Shown: positions 46,170 through 59,442, counted from the first letter of the stretch. The stretch is DNA of 64,000 bases from Acholoe squamosa (GCA_949317995.1 OX439045.1:7621674-7685673); one strand, 5' to 3'. The notes: generated by a model from the letters alone, not told the origin. Numbers and translations are program-made.

Positions 46170-48600
46170 GTGAGCGGGACGTACTCGGATAGATACCGGG
46201 AAGAAAGGAATAATTATGAATTAGACAGGCTAGCTCATGCGGAATGGAGGCGGATGAGCGCTCAGGAGAAGTCCAGGGTTAAAAAGCTACTGGAATATCA
46301 GAAGAAAGAGGGAGAGCGAAGACAAAATAAGATCAAGGAATTCGAAAGAGAGATCGAAGATCTCCTAGACGAAATTGGGGATTTGAATAAAAGTAAGGGA
46401 TTATTAGAACGTACCACTGAAACCTTGGAACAAGAGGTGGATACCCACCATACTCGACTCCGTGAGATCGAGGCTATGGTTCAGGGTAAGAAAGCCGAGT
46501 ATGAAAGGTACGAGAAGAATGTTGAGGAAGTCGGAATGCAGCTGAGTCTGGCTACCTCCACCTTGGAAACTAAGACTTCAGAGCAAGACGAGACCCTAGG
46601 ACAATACCGAACGGGGCTAAATATTGCCAGTACGCACCTTGCTGATTTGAAAAAGCAAATCGAAGCTCAACATGAGGTCTATGAGAAAAATCAGAAGATT
46701 ATAGAGAAACAACAGAAAGAACATGTGGCCCTTCGGGAGCAGCACATTCAGGAAAACGATCGATTGATTACTGACATTCAGGATAACAATCGGGAGTTGT
46801 ACCAGGAGAGGGATGACCTTATATATGAAATTACAAAGCTAAGAATGATGCAGGAAGGATCTGATGATTCCGGTGAAGAAGAACCGGATTTTGAGGAATC
46901 AGATGAGAATGAGAAAGCATTGGAGGAGCCCAATATCAGTAGTATCCCACGGGATGGCGAGGAGGAAGGTCCACCGATCACCTCTACCCCAAAACCCATT
47001 CTGAAGAAGGGGTATGACCCCTTTGTGAATAATCAGGCCACCCAGAATGTCGTAGGAGACAAATACGTTCCCGGTAAGGATAAGAATGTCCGGCTAAGTG
47101 TGGGTCAAAGGGATGCCACCTTCACCACTGATGGTGAATATCAGTATATTGACACCAGGGGGCCAGCCTCGACCCCTAGTCAATTAAACCACACCTCTCC
47201 AGGGGGCGCTGATGAGCTGGGTGACATACCTGACCAGTTACAGGACAGCAGTCACTCTATTCCGAACGATCAGACCTATAGGGTGGATAATCAGACGTGT
47301 AGCCAAACCAGCACAGATCAGAATAATAACGATACCCCGTGTGATAGAGGGACTCATCACACAGGCGCTCAGGCCCCTGAGGGTACAGGATCCCAACCCG
47401 GTATGAACACAGGGTATGGATTCACTTTCTGGAACAGTCCGAACAACAACCATTCGGGATCCGGTGGTCCGGGATCTAATGGATCTGGTGGGGGTGGTAG
47501 GAAAACCAAGGATCAGAAGATGTTAGATTGGAGTCTGGAGCAATGTACCAGATTGAAAAGTAGGGAGATCTCAGCTAAGAAGAATCAGATCGAGACTAAG
47601 TCTTTCGATGGATCAGAACCATGGAAAGATTGGTTTTCGGACTTCACGGACGACCGTGAGGTAGATGGATATGATGAAGACGAATCCTTACCTATATTGG
47701 TAAGATGTCTGAAAAAGGGACCAGGTAGGATTGCTGTGGATCATTGGAGAGAGCAGTATAGGAATAGAGGAACATACACTCAGCTAGTTGAGATTGGCAG
47801 TTCCTATCTCGGGAACATAGTGTCGGAGGATCCGATGACTCAGTATAGGAAGAGAATTCAGAAGCCGGGAGAATCGGTTCAGGTTTATGGATTGGAACTT
47901 CAGATACTACTACGGAAGGCTAGACCTAACCTGGTAATGGATGATGATGAGTGAGTGATGAATTGATCTCACACTTTGTGCGAGGATTACAAGAGAAAGA
48001 CCACCAGGACTGTGCTTACCGAGCATGGGGTCCGGGTGCGACTATGAAAACGTTATGTGATGCCATAGCCAATTTGAATAAGAAGAAAACTTTTCTTTCC
48101 GGATTTGTCCCTAGGGAAACTGCCAGTATGATACTCCCTGATCTGAAACCAGTAATTCCTACTGCAGCAGCTGCTGTCTTGGAAACTGAAGCTGAATATG
48201 AGGTAGTAGAATATGAAGAAGAAGATGGGACAATCTCAGCGCTGAGGTTCCCTAAGAAGTTTATTCCCAGGAGGTCCTTTACTACTCAACAAAGGCGGGG
48301 AGTTCCCGAGAGTCGCGATAAGAATGTTTCCGAACTTAAGGAAATTATAGTTAAGAAGGATGAGAGTAGGCCATCTGGAAACCTAGATATGAAGAGCATG
48401 ATGGAAAGTATGCTGAAGTCTTTCCGGGAGGACCTTGAAGGTCACCGGTATAGAAGGCCGAGGTATGATAAGTCCAGGATCAGATGTTATCGCTGTCAGA
48501 AAATGGGTCATGTAGCCTATGAATGCCGAGCTGCTGAGCCAGTTCCCCGGAATATGTCGGCAGTTGAGGAGATAGAACCTAATTCGGAAAATTAAGGAGG
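46170..48600 (+). mobile_element. Gag-like region
   Basis: The first part is a long coiled coil (about 240 residues, Lys/Glu/Gln-rich heptads), followed by an acidic patch and a Gly/Ser/Asn-rich linker. A helical, capsid-like segment with FDGSEPWKDWFSDF and MTQYRKRIQKPGESV follows. Near 48485 a CCHC zinc knuckle (CYRCQKMGHVAYEC) marks the nucleocapsid part. The long N-terminal coiled coil is unusual for a Ty3/Gypsy Gag. Confidence 0.75.
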
Positions 48601-51436
48601 GTTGAGGATGCGGCGGATTGCTCAACCCGGAAACTAGTTGTATGCCAGAGTACTGTCCCTGATAAACCATCTGATGAATCCGAAATGATTACACCCGGGG
48701 AGGAGGGATCCGAGATTGATCCCCTCGCCCCTCCTATGGCCGGGGACTCCAACAAAAGTAAGGACACTAAGTTAGTGATGAAAGAAAGTACGCGCGTTGG
48801 AGAAGAGGAAGGGTGGATAGAGGTATTCACACGTGTATGTGCAGCACACCTTCCCCCGAATCATCCATGTCTGGAGCATCTGAAAGACCATGGATTGGAT
48901 CTCGGCATTTCGGAAGATTTCGATAGGTTAACCGGAAACCCTTCCCCCCTGGGAGGTAGGAGATGGTATGTGTCTGTTACGACCCAGGGTAGGACTGGGG
49001 AATTTTTGGTCGATACGGGGGCTAGTCACTCGATGATCTCCAATAAATTTTACAGCCTCTTGCCGGACAAGAGTGAAAACCTCATAAAGGGGGTAAACGC
49101 TTGTACGGCCGATGGGACCCGTATGCAGGTTCTTGGTAGAACATTTATGAAGGCATCGATTGGCGGGAAAGAATTTGTTCTTTCTCCCACTATAGCCAAT
49201 ATGAACGATGACGGGATACTTGGATTGGACTTCGCGAGCCTTTTTGAGGCCGAACTGAACCCATGTAGTGGAAAGTTGAGAATCCGGAAGCCCTACGATA
49301 TCCAGTGAAGTGTGTACTAAGACAGATAAGTGCTATAGCCAGCGTAGTGGATACAGTAAAGATACCCCCGGGTGTCTCCTGCGATGTACTCTGTACTTCA
49401 GATAGGAACCTGAAAGACCAAGAAGGAGTATTTGAGCCAGATGTGGTTCAATTAGCCAGCATTGGGCTAGAATCAGTAGACACTCTGGTAGGAAATCCGT
49501 TCTGGAATGTACTGCCAGTGATGAATCGAGGCGATAGGACCATCTATCTGCAGAAGGGGTCCAGACTTGGGTCCATGACGTTGATAAATGGAGTACGAGA
49601 GGACATTCGGGAACCCGAACATAAATTGTTCGGGAAGGAGAAAATGAATATGGAGTTGGATAAATTAATAGAGGAATCCTCTCTGGAGAACAGTTATCAG
49701 AAGATGGAAGTTCGGAATCTGATATGGAAATATGAGGACGCCTTTGGCTACTCTGGTGGTCCTTTGGGCCAGAATGATAAGGTATTACACCATATCAATA
49801 CCGGAGAGGCGGAGCCCTTCAAGATTCCGTATCGCCGATTGCCACTTAAAAAGAAAATCATTTGTGAAAATGAGATAATAGATCAGTTGGAAAAGGGAGT
49901 GATTGTGCCTAGTACCAGTCCCTGGTCTAGTCCAGTCGTCATGACCACTAAGAAGGATGGAAGCATTCGCTTCTGTGTGGATTATAGGAAATTAAATGGG
50001 TTAACTAAGAAAAACTCATATCCTCTGCCCAGGGTGGATGAAACGTTAGATGCCCTGGGAGGGAATAATTGGTTCTGCACCCTGGATCTTCAGTCCGGGT
50101 ATTGGCAGATCGGAATGGAGCCCAAGGACATAGAGAAAACAGCGTTTTCCAGTCACCTAGGCCTGTTCGAATATACGGTTATGCCCTTTGGGTTATGTAA
50201 CGCACCTGCTACCTTCGAAGCCATGATGGAAACTCTCCTGAGTGATCTATTATGGAAGAAATGTCTAGTATATCTAGACGATGTAATTGTCTTCGGAAAG
50301 ACATTCCGGGGATGTTTAAATAATCTGGAAGAAGTGATCAAGAGGATAGTGTCCAATGGATTACGTCTGAAACCTAAGAAATGTAAATTATTTCAGAAGG
50401 CCATTACGTACCTCGGTAGGATTATATCCACAGAGGGGATTAAAGCTGATCCGGAAAAAGTAGAGAGTGTCCAGGACTGGGAAAGACCAACAATCTTTTC
50501 TGGGGTTCTGTAGTTACTACAGAGACTTCATTCCGGGATACTCTCGAGTGAGTTTTCCTATGCAGAGTATTGCCCATTGGACGCCTGGGAGAGTTCGGGA
50601 ACCATTCCCATGGGGGAATGATCAGGAGGAATCTTTTAGGAAACTAAAGTCCTTATTTACGGATACCCCGGTATTAAAATACCCAACCCCTTCAGATCAC
50701 TTCATATTGGATACGGATGCTAGTAATGACAGCATTGGAGCCGCACTATCCCAGGTCCAGGATGGTGTGGAAGTCCCGATCGCATTTGCTAGCAACACTC
50801 TGAATAAGGCCCAACAGAATTATTGCACCACCAAGAGGGAACTTCTGGCTGTGGTGGTGTATACTAAGAAATTTAAACACTTTTTATGGGGATCTGATTT
50901 TACACTAAGAACTGACAATTCGTCTCTCCGATGGCTCCTTAATTTCAAGGATGCCGAGGGGATGATAGGCAGATGGTTGGCGCACCTTTCGGAATTCGGG
51001 TTGGAGCATAGCCAGATCCAACATAGGTCGGGGAAGAAGCACACTAATGCGGACGCCCTATCTAGGAAGCCAATTCGGAAATGTTGTCGAGAGAGTTGTG
51101 GCGATTGCGGACAGCATAACGCCGTGATTGCTGCCGCGCATATGCCACTCCGGGACTATCCGGGAACTTTAATAGAATGGTCACCAGAGATCATTCGCGA
51201 GTTCCAGGGTAAGGGCCCCATTACCAAGAAACTCCTGGAAACAGTTCTGTTAGGAATCAAACCTGTCCGTCCTGCTATCAGTATGGAGAACAGGGAAATG
51301 AGAAGACTACTAGCCCAATGGGCCGAGCTAGAGGTCAGAGATGGAATCTTATGTAGGTGGAAAATTAGTCCAACTAAAAAGATTCTTCAGATTGTTATTC
51401 CGAGCGCTATGCTTCGGGATATTATGTATTACTGCC
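47966..51436 (+). repeat. Internal direct repeat, first copy (3,471 bp)
   Basis: Starts ATCTCACACTTTGTGCGAGG and runs through zinc knuckle, protease, reverse transcriptase and most of RNase H to the start of the linker before the integrase. The next copy begins immediately after it. Confidence 0.9.
48690..51436 (+). mobile_element. Protease, reverse transcriptase and RNase H, first copy
   Basis: Protease with LVDTGASHSMI near 49010. Reverse transcriptase with FCVDYRKLNGLTKKNSYPLP, LDLQSGYWQI, PFGLCNAPATFE and YLDDVIVF near 50270. RNase H with ILDTDASNDSIGAALSQ near 50705. These are the standard Ty3/Gypsy boxes. Confidence 0.85.
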
Positions 51437-54400
51437 ATCTCACACTTTGTGCGAGGATTACGAGAGAAAGACCACCAGGATTGTGCTTACCGAGCATGGG
51501 GTCCGGGTGCGACTATGAAAACGTTATGTGATGCCATAGCCAATTTGAATAAGAAGAAAACTTTTCTTTCCGGATTTGTCCCTAGGGAAACTGCCAGTAT
51601 GATACTCCCTGATCTGAAACCAGTAATTCCTACTGCAGCAGCTGCTGTCTTGGAAACTGAAGCTGAATATGAGGTAGTAGAATATGAAGAAGAAGATGGG
51701 ACAATCTCAGCGCTGAGGTTCCCTAAGAAGTTTATTCCCAGGAGGTCCTTTACTACTCAACAAAGGCGGGGAGTTCCCGAGAGTCGCGATAAGAATGTTT
51801 CCGAACTTAAGGAAATTATAGTTAAGAAGGATGAGAGTAGGCCATCTGGAAACCTAGATATGAAGAGCATGATGGAAAGTATGCTGAAGTCTTTCCGGGA
51901 GGACCTTGAAGGTCACCGGTATAGAAGGCCGAGGTATGATAAGTCCAGGATCAGATGTTATCGCTGTCAGAAAATGGGTCATGTAGCCTATGAATGCCGA
52001 GCTGCTGAGCCAGTTCCCCGGAATATGTCGGCAGTTGAGGAGATAGAACCTAATTCGGAAAATTAAGGAGGGTTGAGGATGCGGCGGATTGCTCAACCCG
52101 GAAACTAGTTGTATGCCAGAGTACTGTCCCTGATAAACCATCTGATGAATCCGAAATGATTACACCCGGGGAGGAGGGATCCGAGATTGATCCCCTCGCC
52201 CCTCCTATGGCCGGGGACTCCAACAAAAGTAAGGACACTAAGTTAGTGATGAAAGAAAGTACGCGCGTTGGAGAAGAGGAAGGGTGGATAGAGGTATTCA
52301 CACGTGTATGTGCAGCACACCTTCCCCCGAATCATCCATGTCTGGAGCATCTGAAAGACCATGGATTGGATCTCGGCATTTCGGAAGATTTCGATAGGTT
52401 AACCGGAAACCCTTCCCCCCTGGGAGGTAGGAGATGGTATGTGTCTGTTACGACCCAGGGTAGGACTGGGGAATTTTTGGTCGATACGGGGGCTAGTCAC
52501 TCGATGATCTCCAATAAATTTTACAGCCTCTTGCCGGACAAGAGTGAAAACCTCATAAAGGGGGTAAACGCTTGTACGGCCGATGGGACCCGTATGCAGG
52601 TTCTTGGTAGAACATTTATGAAGGCATCGATTGGCGGGAAAGAATTTGTTCTTTCTCCCACTATAGCCAATATGAACGATGACGGGATACTTGGATTGGA
52701 CTTCGCGAGCCTTTTTGAGGCCGAACTGAACCCATGTAGTGGAAAGTTGAGAATCCGGAAGCCCTACGATATCCAGTGAAGTGTGTACTAAGACAGATAA
52801 GTGCTATAGCCAGCGTAGTGGATACAGTAAAGATACCCCCGGGTGTCTCCTGCGATGTACTCTGTACTTCAGATAGGAACCTGAAAGACCAAGAAGGAGT
52901 ATTTGAGCCAGATGTGGTTCAATTAGCCAGCATTGGGCTAGAATCAGTAGACACTCTGGTAGGAAATCCGTTCTGGAATGTACTGCCAGTGATGAATCGA
53001 GGCGATAGGACCATCTATCTGCAGAAGGGGTCCAGACTTGGGTCCATGACGTTGATAAATGGAGTACGAGAGGACATTCGGGAACCCGAACATAAATTGT
53101 TCGGGAAGGAGAAAATGAATATGGAGTTGGATAAATTAATAGAGGAATCCTCTCTGGAGAACAGTTATCAGAAGATGGAAGTTCGGAATCTGATATGGAA
53201 ATATGAGGACGCCTTTGGCTACTCTGGTGGTCCTTTGGGCCAGAATGATAAGGTATTACACCATATCAATACCGGAGAGGCGGAGCCCTTCAAGATTCCG
53301 TATCGCCGATTGCCACTTAAAAAGAAAATCATTTGTGAAAATGAGATAATAGATCAGTTGGAAAAGGGAGTGATTGTGCCTAGTACCAGTCCCTGGTCTA
53401 GTCCAGTCGTCATGACCACTAAGAAGGATGGAAGCATTCGCTTCTGTGTGGATTATAGGAAATTAAATGGGTTAACTAAGAAAAACTCATATCCTCTGCC
53501 CAGGGTGGATGAAACGTTAGATGCCCTGGGAGGGAATAATTGGTTCTGCACCCTGGATCTTCAGTCCGGGTATTGGCAGATCGGAATGGAGCCCAAGGAC
53601 ATAGAGAAAACAGCGTTTTCCAGTCACCTAGGCCTGTTCGCATATACGGTTATGCCCTTTGGGTTATGTAACGCACCTGCTACCTTCGAAGCCATGATGG
53701 AAACTCTCCTGAGTGATCTATTATGGAAGAAATGTCTAGTATATCTAGACGATGTAATTGTCTTCGGAAAGACATTCCGGGGATGTTTAAATAATCTGGA
53801 AGAAGTGATCAAGAGGATAGTGTCCAATGGATTACGTCTGAAACCTAAGAAATGTAAATTATTTCAGAAGGCCATTACGTACCTCGGTAGGATTATATCC
53901 ACAGAGGGGATTAAAGCTGATCCGGAAAAAGTAGAGAGTGTCCAGGACTGGGAAAGACCAACAATCTTTTCTGGGGTTCTGTAGTTACTACAGAGACTTC
54001 ATTCCGGGATACTCTCGAGTGAGTTTTCCTATGCAGAGTATTGCCCATTGGACGCCTGGGAGAGTTCGGGAACCATTCCCATGGGGGAATGATCAGGAGG
54101 AATCTTTTAGGAAACTAAAGTCCTTATTTACGGATACCCCGGTATTAAAATACCCAACCCCTTCAGATCACTTCATATTGGATACGGATGCTAGTAATGA
54201 CAGCATTGGAGCCGCACTATCCCAGGTCCAGGATGGTGTGGAAGTCCCGATCGCATTTGCTAGCAACACTCTGAATAAGGCCCAACAGAATTATTGCACC
54301 ACCAAGAGGGAACTTCTGGCTGTGGTGGTGTATACTAAGAAATTTAAACACTTTTTATGGGGATCTGATTTTACACTAAGAACTGACCATTCGTCTCTCC

Positions 54401-54907
54401 GATGGCTCCTTAATTTCAAGGATGCCGAGGGGATGATAGGCAGATGGTTGGCGCACCTTTCGGAATTCGGGTTGGAGCATAGCCAGATCCAACATAGGTC
54501 GGGGAAGAAGCACACTAATGCGGACGCCCTATCTAGGAAGCCAATTCGGAAATGTGGTCGAGAGAGTTGTGGCGATTGCGGACAGCATAACGCCGTGATT
54601 GCTGCCGCGCATATGCCACTCCGGGACTATCCGGGAACTTTAATAGAATGGTCACCAGAGATCATTCGCGAGTTCCAGGGTAAGGGCCCCATTACCAAGA
54701 AACTCCTGGAAACAGTTCTGTTAGGAATCAAACCTGTCCGTCCTGCTATCAGTATGGAGAACAGGGAAATGAGAAGACTACTAGCCCAATGGGCCGAGCT
54801 AGAGGTCAGAGATGGAATCTTATGTAGGTGGAAAATTAGTCCAACTAAAAAGATTCTTCAGATTGTTATTCCGAGCGCTATGCTTCGGGATATTATGTAT
54901 TACTGCC
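51437..54907 (+). repeat. Internal direct repeat, second copy (3,471 bp)
   Basis: Nearly identical to 47966-51436; I count only a handful of differences over 3.47 kb, far fewer per base than between the two LTRs. Confidence 0.9.
52160..54907 (+). mobile_element. Protease, reverse transcriptase and RNase H, second copy
   Basis: The same boxes as the first copy: protease near 52481, YLDD near 53741 and RNase H near 54176. This copy leads straight into the integrase. Confidence 0.85.
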
Positions 54908-56331
54908 ATGGCCATGTGACAAGTGGTCATTTCGGAAAGAGTAGATCTCTGGAAAGACTTACCCGGAGATACTACTGGCCGGGAATGAGTGGAGATTTGC
55001 TAAGGTGGATCGCCACTTGTCCCGAATGTTGTAAGAATAAACCCAGGGAAGGGTTAGGAAAGAACCCATTGGTTCAGGAATTATTCGGTGTACGCTTCGC
55101 CAGGATTGCAATTGATATCATTAGCGGGTTTAATACAACCCCTAGAGATAACACTTGCATGATGGTTGTTTGCGACTACTATACGAAATATACGAAAGTG
55201 TTCCCTCTGAAAGATCACAAAGCCATCACTTGTGCGGAAGCCTTCGTGAGAGGTTGGGTGTTGCAATACGGGGTCCCCCTAATGCTCCACAGTGATCAGG
55301 GAAGGGAATTTGAATCAGAATTGTTTCAGGAAATGTGCAAGTACTTAGCTATCTGCAAGACGCGCACTAATCCGTACCAACCCCAGTCGGACGGCTTAGT
55401 AGAACGATTCAATAGAACCCTACTACAAGTTCTGAAACCATTAGTGAATAAATATCAGGATGATTGGGATATCCAATGTGATTTCGTAGTGCATGCATAT
55501 AACAGCATGGTGCATGCTTCTACTAATTGCACTCCGAACATGTTGGTTTATGGTGAAGACATCATAATGCCGGCAGATTTAGTATTTGGAGTAATCGGAA
55601 TAAGTCCTGAAACCCCGTGTTCGATTATGTTTGTAGAATCCTTACGGGATAACTTTAAGAAAGCTTATGAACTAGTTCGGAATCAGTTAGAGAAATCAGC
55701 GAAATGGCAGAAAGTGGGCTATGACACTGGACTGAAACCTAGATTTTTCAGGGTGGGAGATAGAGTCCTTAGATTCTACAAACCCCTTGATAGATTGAAA
55801 GTAGTGTCTAGCTGGGATGGCCCACACGTCATAACTCAGATAATTTCGGAAGCCACCTGCTTTATAAGAGATCTGTACGGGAACGTACGACGGTGTCATG
55901 TCGAAGTATTAAGGCCGTACAGAGGTAGGGAGTTAGCTGAAGAAATGTACGGGATAGGCCCGAACGTTATGGAATTACCAGAGGTTATTGACTTACCTGA
56001 GTTAAGCGAATCTCCGGGCGTAGAGGATCGGAATGGAGATACAGAAAAACCTGTAAAGGAAGTAAAAAGAAATAAGAAGAAACCAAAGAGGATGCCGATG
56101 GTCGGCACTCGAAAGCGAAGAAAACGTAAGAAGAATGTAACTGAATCGAATGAGAATGATGCTAAGAATAAAAAAGTCTCGGCAGGAGTAGGGAAGACAA
56201 AGCGGACCGGGAACCCAAAGGCTAGATTGGATCTCGGGAATGGAGCGGAGTCCCCCAACGCTAAAAATAGAACTATTAAGGAGGGCGTTCGCCGTAGTGC
56301 TAGGATTGCTCAGAGAAGCGGTGTTACCTAA
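54905..56331 (+). mobile_element. Integrase with basic tail
   Basis: An HHCC zinc domain (HGHVTSGHFGK then CPECCKNKP) is followed by the DDE core: IAIDIISGF, LHSDQGREFESE and DGLVERFNRTLLQ. A C-terminal domain (VGDRVLRFYKPLDRLK, CHVEVLRPYRG) follows. The last 120 residues are rich in Lys and Arg and look like a nuclear-targeting or DNA-binding tail. No chromodomain is visible. Confidence 0.85.
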
Positions 56332-56939
56332 ATGAGCCCGACAATAGATTCTAATAAGTATTGAATCCTGAAACACAACGATGTATAGTCCTGTTTTTAT
56401 GTATGTTTACACTTTTAAATGTTTGTGTTGTTACTTGTTATGACAGAGAGTGGTGTCAACTATGTTGACAGCACCTTCGGGATGCTCGTCAGGTTGTAAT
56501 GAAACCGCTCTAACCTGCTCTGTTGTCGGCTACTCGAGGTTCCAGTGGGTAATGGACGGATTAATCCGACGTATCGGCATAATGCCATACGTATTCTCCA
56601 TGTGTACTCCAGATGATATCGAGCCGGGAAGACAATATGAGCTCTGACAGACCGTTTTGTTTACGAGTGCGTGGAAAGCACGTGGCACCGCGTGACCCAA
56701 TTAACCGGAACGAGGGTATAACCCTTGACCTCGGGTTTGGGGTTTCTCGCGCGATGTGACGCCATCTTGTTTAATCAAGCGTCTATGCCAAGGAAACTCG
56801 ACGTGCTTGATTTTGCTTGGTAGCTTTTCTCTGCTGTGAACGCAACACTCTGATAAATACGAACACTATCTAAGATTATAAGGTCGAGGAGTACGTTGTG
56901 GTACTGCTGGACTTTTGTACGAATCTGAATTCCGTCTAA

Positions 56940-57659
56940 ATGGCGGAGAAAATGCTCTCTGAATCCAGCATGGAGGTGGATATGGAGGACCGTTCGGGAA
57001 TGAGCCCAATCCATCCCGAGGAGGAAGCAGCTCTGGAGGATAGGGAAGCAGCAAACACGCTGGTATGTCTGGATCTGAATACTAGTGGAGTGGGAACGTC
57101 GGAGATGCCTCCACCCCCCTCCCCAGCAAAATCCGTACATTCAGAATCAACTGAACCCATGATGGACCCCCCGGAAAATCATGGTAAGATTGACTATTCG
57201 TTGGGAAGCATCGCGTGGCCGAATGGTGATACGATCTTCATTGAGAAGGAATACATCTGGAATCCGAAAACATCGAAACCGGAAAAGATTCCTGAGATGT
57301 GGAGGAACTTGATTAAGAAAGCAATCCCTGAAGATGTATCGATTCCGGACATATGGTTACTAAACTATATGGATTTCGCTACCGGTATGAGTGTGAACAA
57401 TGAGTTCTTCCGTACGGTGTCTTACGTTAAGGACAAGTGGGGCCGGGAACACCCGGAAGCCACTGTTGAGGAGCATGCGTCCCTGTTCTGGTACGGGATG
57501 CAGCCATCACGAAACCCACCGAGCCCTGTTAAGATTGATTCAGGATCGGATCATATGGATATCGATGATGGAAGTGAAACTGTGGGAGGGGCTACTGCTA
57601 AGCCTACCCGCAGGAGATCCTCCGCCTCATCCGACAATCTTTCTGAAACCGAGCTGTGA
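56940..57659 (+). CDS. Post-integrase frame 1 of the Gypsy element (239 aa)
   Basis: Starts ATGGCGGAG in good context about 600 bases after the integrase region, with non-coding sequence between. The N-terminal third is acidic with Pro/Ser (MPPPPSPAKS). The centre (about residues 85-190) is folded-looking with many aromatics (GSIAWPNGDTIFIEKEYIW, IWLLNYMDFATGMSV, HASLFWYGMQPS). The C-terminus is Ser/Arg-rich with a PTRRRSSASSDN patch. No signal peptide or membrane segment is seen, so it is not an ordinary envelope protein. I do not recognise the family. Confidence 0.6.
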   Translation: MAEKMLSESSMEVDMEDRSGMSPIHPEEEAALEDREAANTLVCLDLNTSGVGTSEMPPPPSPAKSVHSESTEPMMDPPENHGKIDYSLGSIAWPNGDTIFIEKEYIWNPKTSKPEKIPEMWRNLIKKAIPEDVSIPDIWLLNYMDFATGMSVNNEFFRTVSYVKDKWGREHPEATVEEHASLFWYGMQPSRNPPSPVKIDSGSDHMDIDDGSETVGGATAKPTRRRSSASSDNLSETEL

Positions 57660-57695
57660 GCTAAAGACAGCCGGATCGAAAAAGAAAATGTAAGA

Positions 57696-59438
57696 ATGCA
57701 ATCAGAAGCCGAGGAGAAGTTAGAACAACAGGAAGAAGTGTTAAGAAAACAAAGGGAAAAGTTAACTGAAATAAGTACCGGGCAGAGTGCATCAGTAGAA
57801 GACACCAAAGCCCGGATGCAGGCCCGAGTAACCACGAAGGGCACTGTTAAGGAAAAAGAAGGCTGGAAGCAAAGTTTGAGTAAGAAGGCGAAAGCCCTAG
57901 TTAAGAAAAAGGAGAAGGAGGAGAGACAGAAACTTAATAAGCAGGAAAAGATGGGTAAGAAGTTGGAGGAAAAAGAAGCCGGAGACGAGGCAACTCAAGT
58001 TGCGGCATCTACGAGTCCGAAGCCAACTGGCGCCATTCCGAAGACCCCGGTGGTTCCGAAACCTGTGGCTTCCGGCTCACAGGATACTACAGAGTCAGAT
58101 ACGTGGGATTGGTCTACCGACATAGACCATCCCGAGTTATATGATGACGAGGGAGCACCCACCCTCGATGAGAAGAAAATATGGAATAATGTCAGGAGTG
58201 GGTTCATGCACTTGATTCCCAAATCTCTGGAGGAGTGTAAGCGAAACACTCGGTACTACAGTTGCCCTCCGTTCATTAACATGGATGGGGAGCAAGATGA
58301 TGAAGAGTGGATGAGGTACACTCGTCAGGACCGGAATCCGAATTACTTTTATGTTAACTGGGTCGAACAGACCATCGATAACCGGAATAAGGAGTATTAT
58401 GATTTCGATGCCTACTGTAAGATCAAGTGGGCCATCGACAGTTGGGATAAGGACACCAACACCACCTGTCCGTTTATCATCTGTGCTAGGGGAAGCGATG
58501 AACCTGAAAAGTTCAGCTCCCATATGAGATTCATCCGTCACATTGTTGAGGAACATATGCACCATCACCCGGTGTATATGTGTTATATGAATAAAGGTAG
58601 GAACAGCGCCATCTGTTCGGGAATAACCACGTTCCGGAAGAGTGAGCTGGTCCGACATCTGAAAGATGAACACCAGATCGGTGTGAAATCAGCTCTGAAG
58701 GCAGCCTTGGATCTGCACAAACTTCTGATCGATAAGTGGGACTCCTGGAAGAAAACCAACTTCCGGAGTCTGAATTCTAAAGTCGGTAGATTGTGTGAAG
58801 TCGAAACGCACGCCAACTCCAAACTGGAGGCAGCGTTTCATCTGAACTACACTGCGGGTAGATTAAGAATCACTAATGAACAGTTCAGAGAAATGAGGGA
58901 GTACCGGGGCGACAGCGCCTACCGGGACTCTAGTAAGGCCACATCCGCAAAACGTATGAAGCCACAGCCGGGTAAGATTTCATTCCGTGGGATCCAACGC
59001 CCGGCACCTGACCGTAGGGATCGCAATCGGGAAGCATCGTCTCCTCTGTCTACATTGAGAGGCGCTGCCCCACCTGTGTTCGATGTGAATAAGGATAAAG
59101 ATAAGGACTTTCCGACAATGGGACCATCCGGGCCTGAGACCCAGACCCTTAGCCAACGGGGTGGGGAACGGCCCACTGGTATCGGAAGGGGAACACCCAA
59201 GTCTGCATCATCCGGAAACCGAACTGTCGGAAACTGGGCTAAGCCAGCCCCACCACCTGTCGGAAATGGCAGGGGTGTCACGATCTCCACTCCCCAGGGA
59301 GACGTGGCAACCTCTTCTATAGCACCTGGAGGTCTGTCTGAAAACCCCAGACGTCGGAAACACTCTGAATCATCTGACTATTCCGAACGCGAACCACTGC
59401 CAAGCCGGAGTTCTTTTTCAGAACCCAGTCAACTATGA
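57696..59438 (+). CDS. Post-integrase frame 2, zinc-finger-like (580 aa)
   Basis: The N-terminal 100 residues are a Lys/Glu-rich coiled coil (KLEQQEEVLRKQREKLTE). An acidic linker follows, then a compact region (about residues 160-390) with two Cys/His clusters resembling C2H2 fingers: CPFIICARG followed by HMRFIRHIVEEHMHHH, and CYMNKGRNSAICSG followed by LVRHLKDEH. The last 180 residues are basic, Pro/Gly/Ser-rich and look disordered. The layout would suit a nucleic-acid-binding accessory or structural protein. There is no signal peptide or membrane anchor. I do not recognise a family. Confidence 0.6.
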   Translation: MQSEAEEKLEQQEEVLRKQREKLTEISTGQSASVEDTKARMQARVTTKGTVKEKEGWKQSLSKKAKALVKKKEKEERQKLNKQEKMGKKLEEKEAGDEATQVAASTSPKPTGAIPKTPVVPKPVASGSQDTTESDTWDWSTDIDHPELYDDEGAPTLDEKKIWNNVRSGFMHLIPKSLEECKRNTRYYSCPPFINMDGEQDDEEWMRYTRQDRNPNYFYVNWVEQTIDNRNKEYYDFDAYCKIKWAIDSWDKDTNTTCPFIICARGSDEPEKFSSHMRFIRHIVEEHMHHHPVYMCYMNKGRNSAICSGITTFRKSELVRHLKDEHQIGVKSALKAALDLHKLLIDKWDSWKKTNFRSLNSKVGRLCEVETHANSKLEAAFHLNYTAGRLRITNEQFREMREYRGDSAYRDSSKATSAKRMKPQPGKISFRGIQRPAPDRRDRNREASSPLSTLRGAAPPVFDVNKDKDKDFPTMGPSGPETQTLSQRGGERPTGIGRGTPKSASSGNRTVGNWAKPAPPPVGNGRGVTISTPQGDVATSSIAPGGLSENPRRRKHSESSDYSEREPLPSRSSFSEPSQL

Positions 59439-59442
59439 CATT

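Noticed and set aside
56940-59438. Envelope gene
   Set aside because: No signal peptide, membrane anchor or cleavage-site-like motif is visible in either frame.
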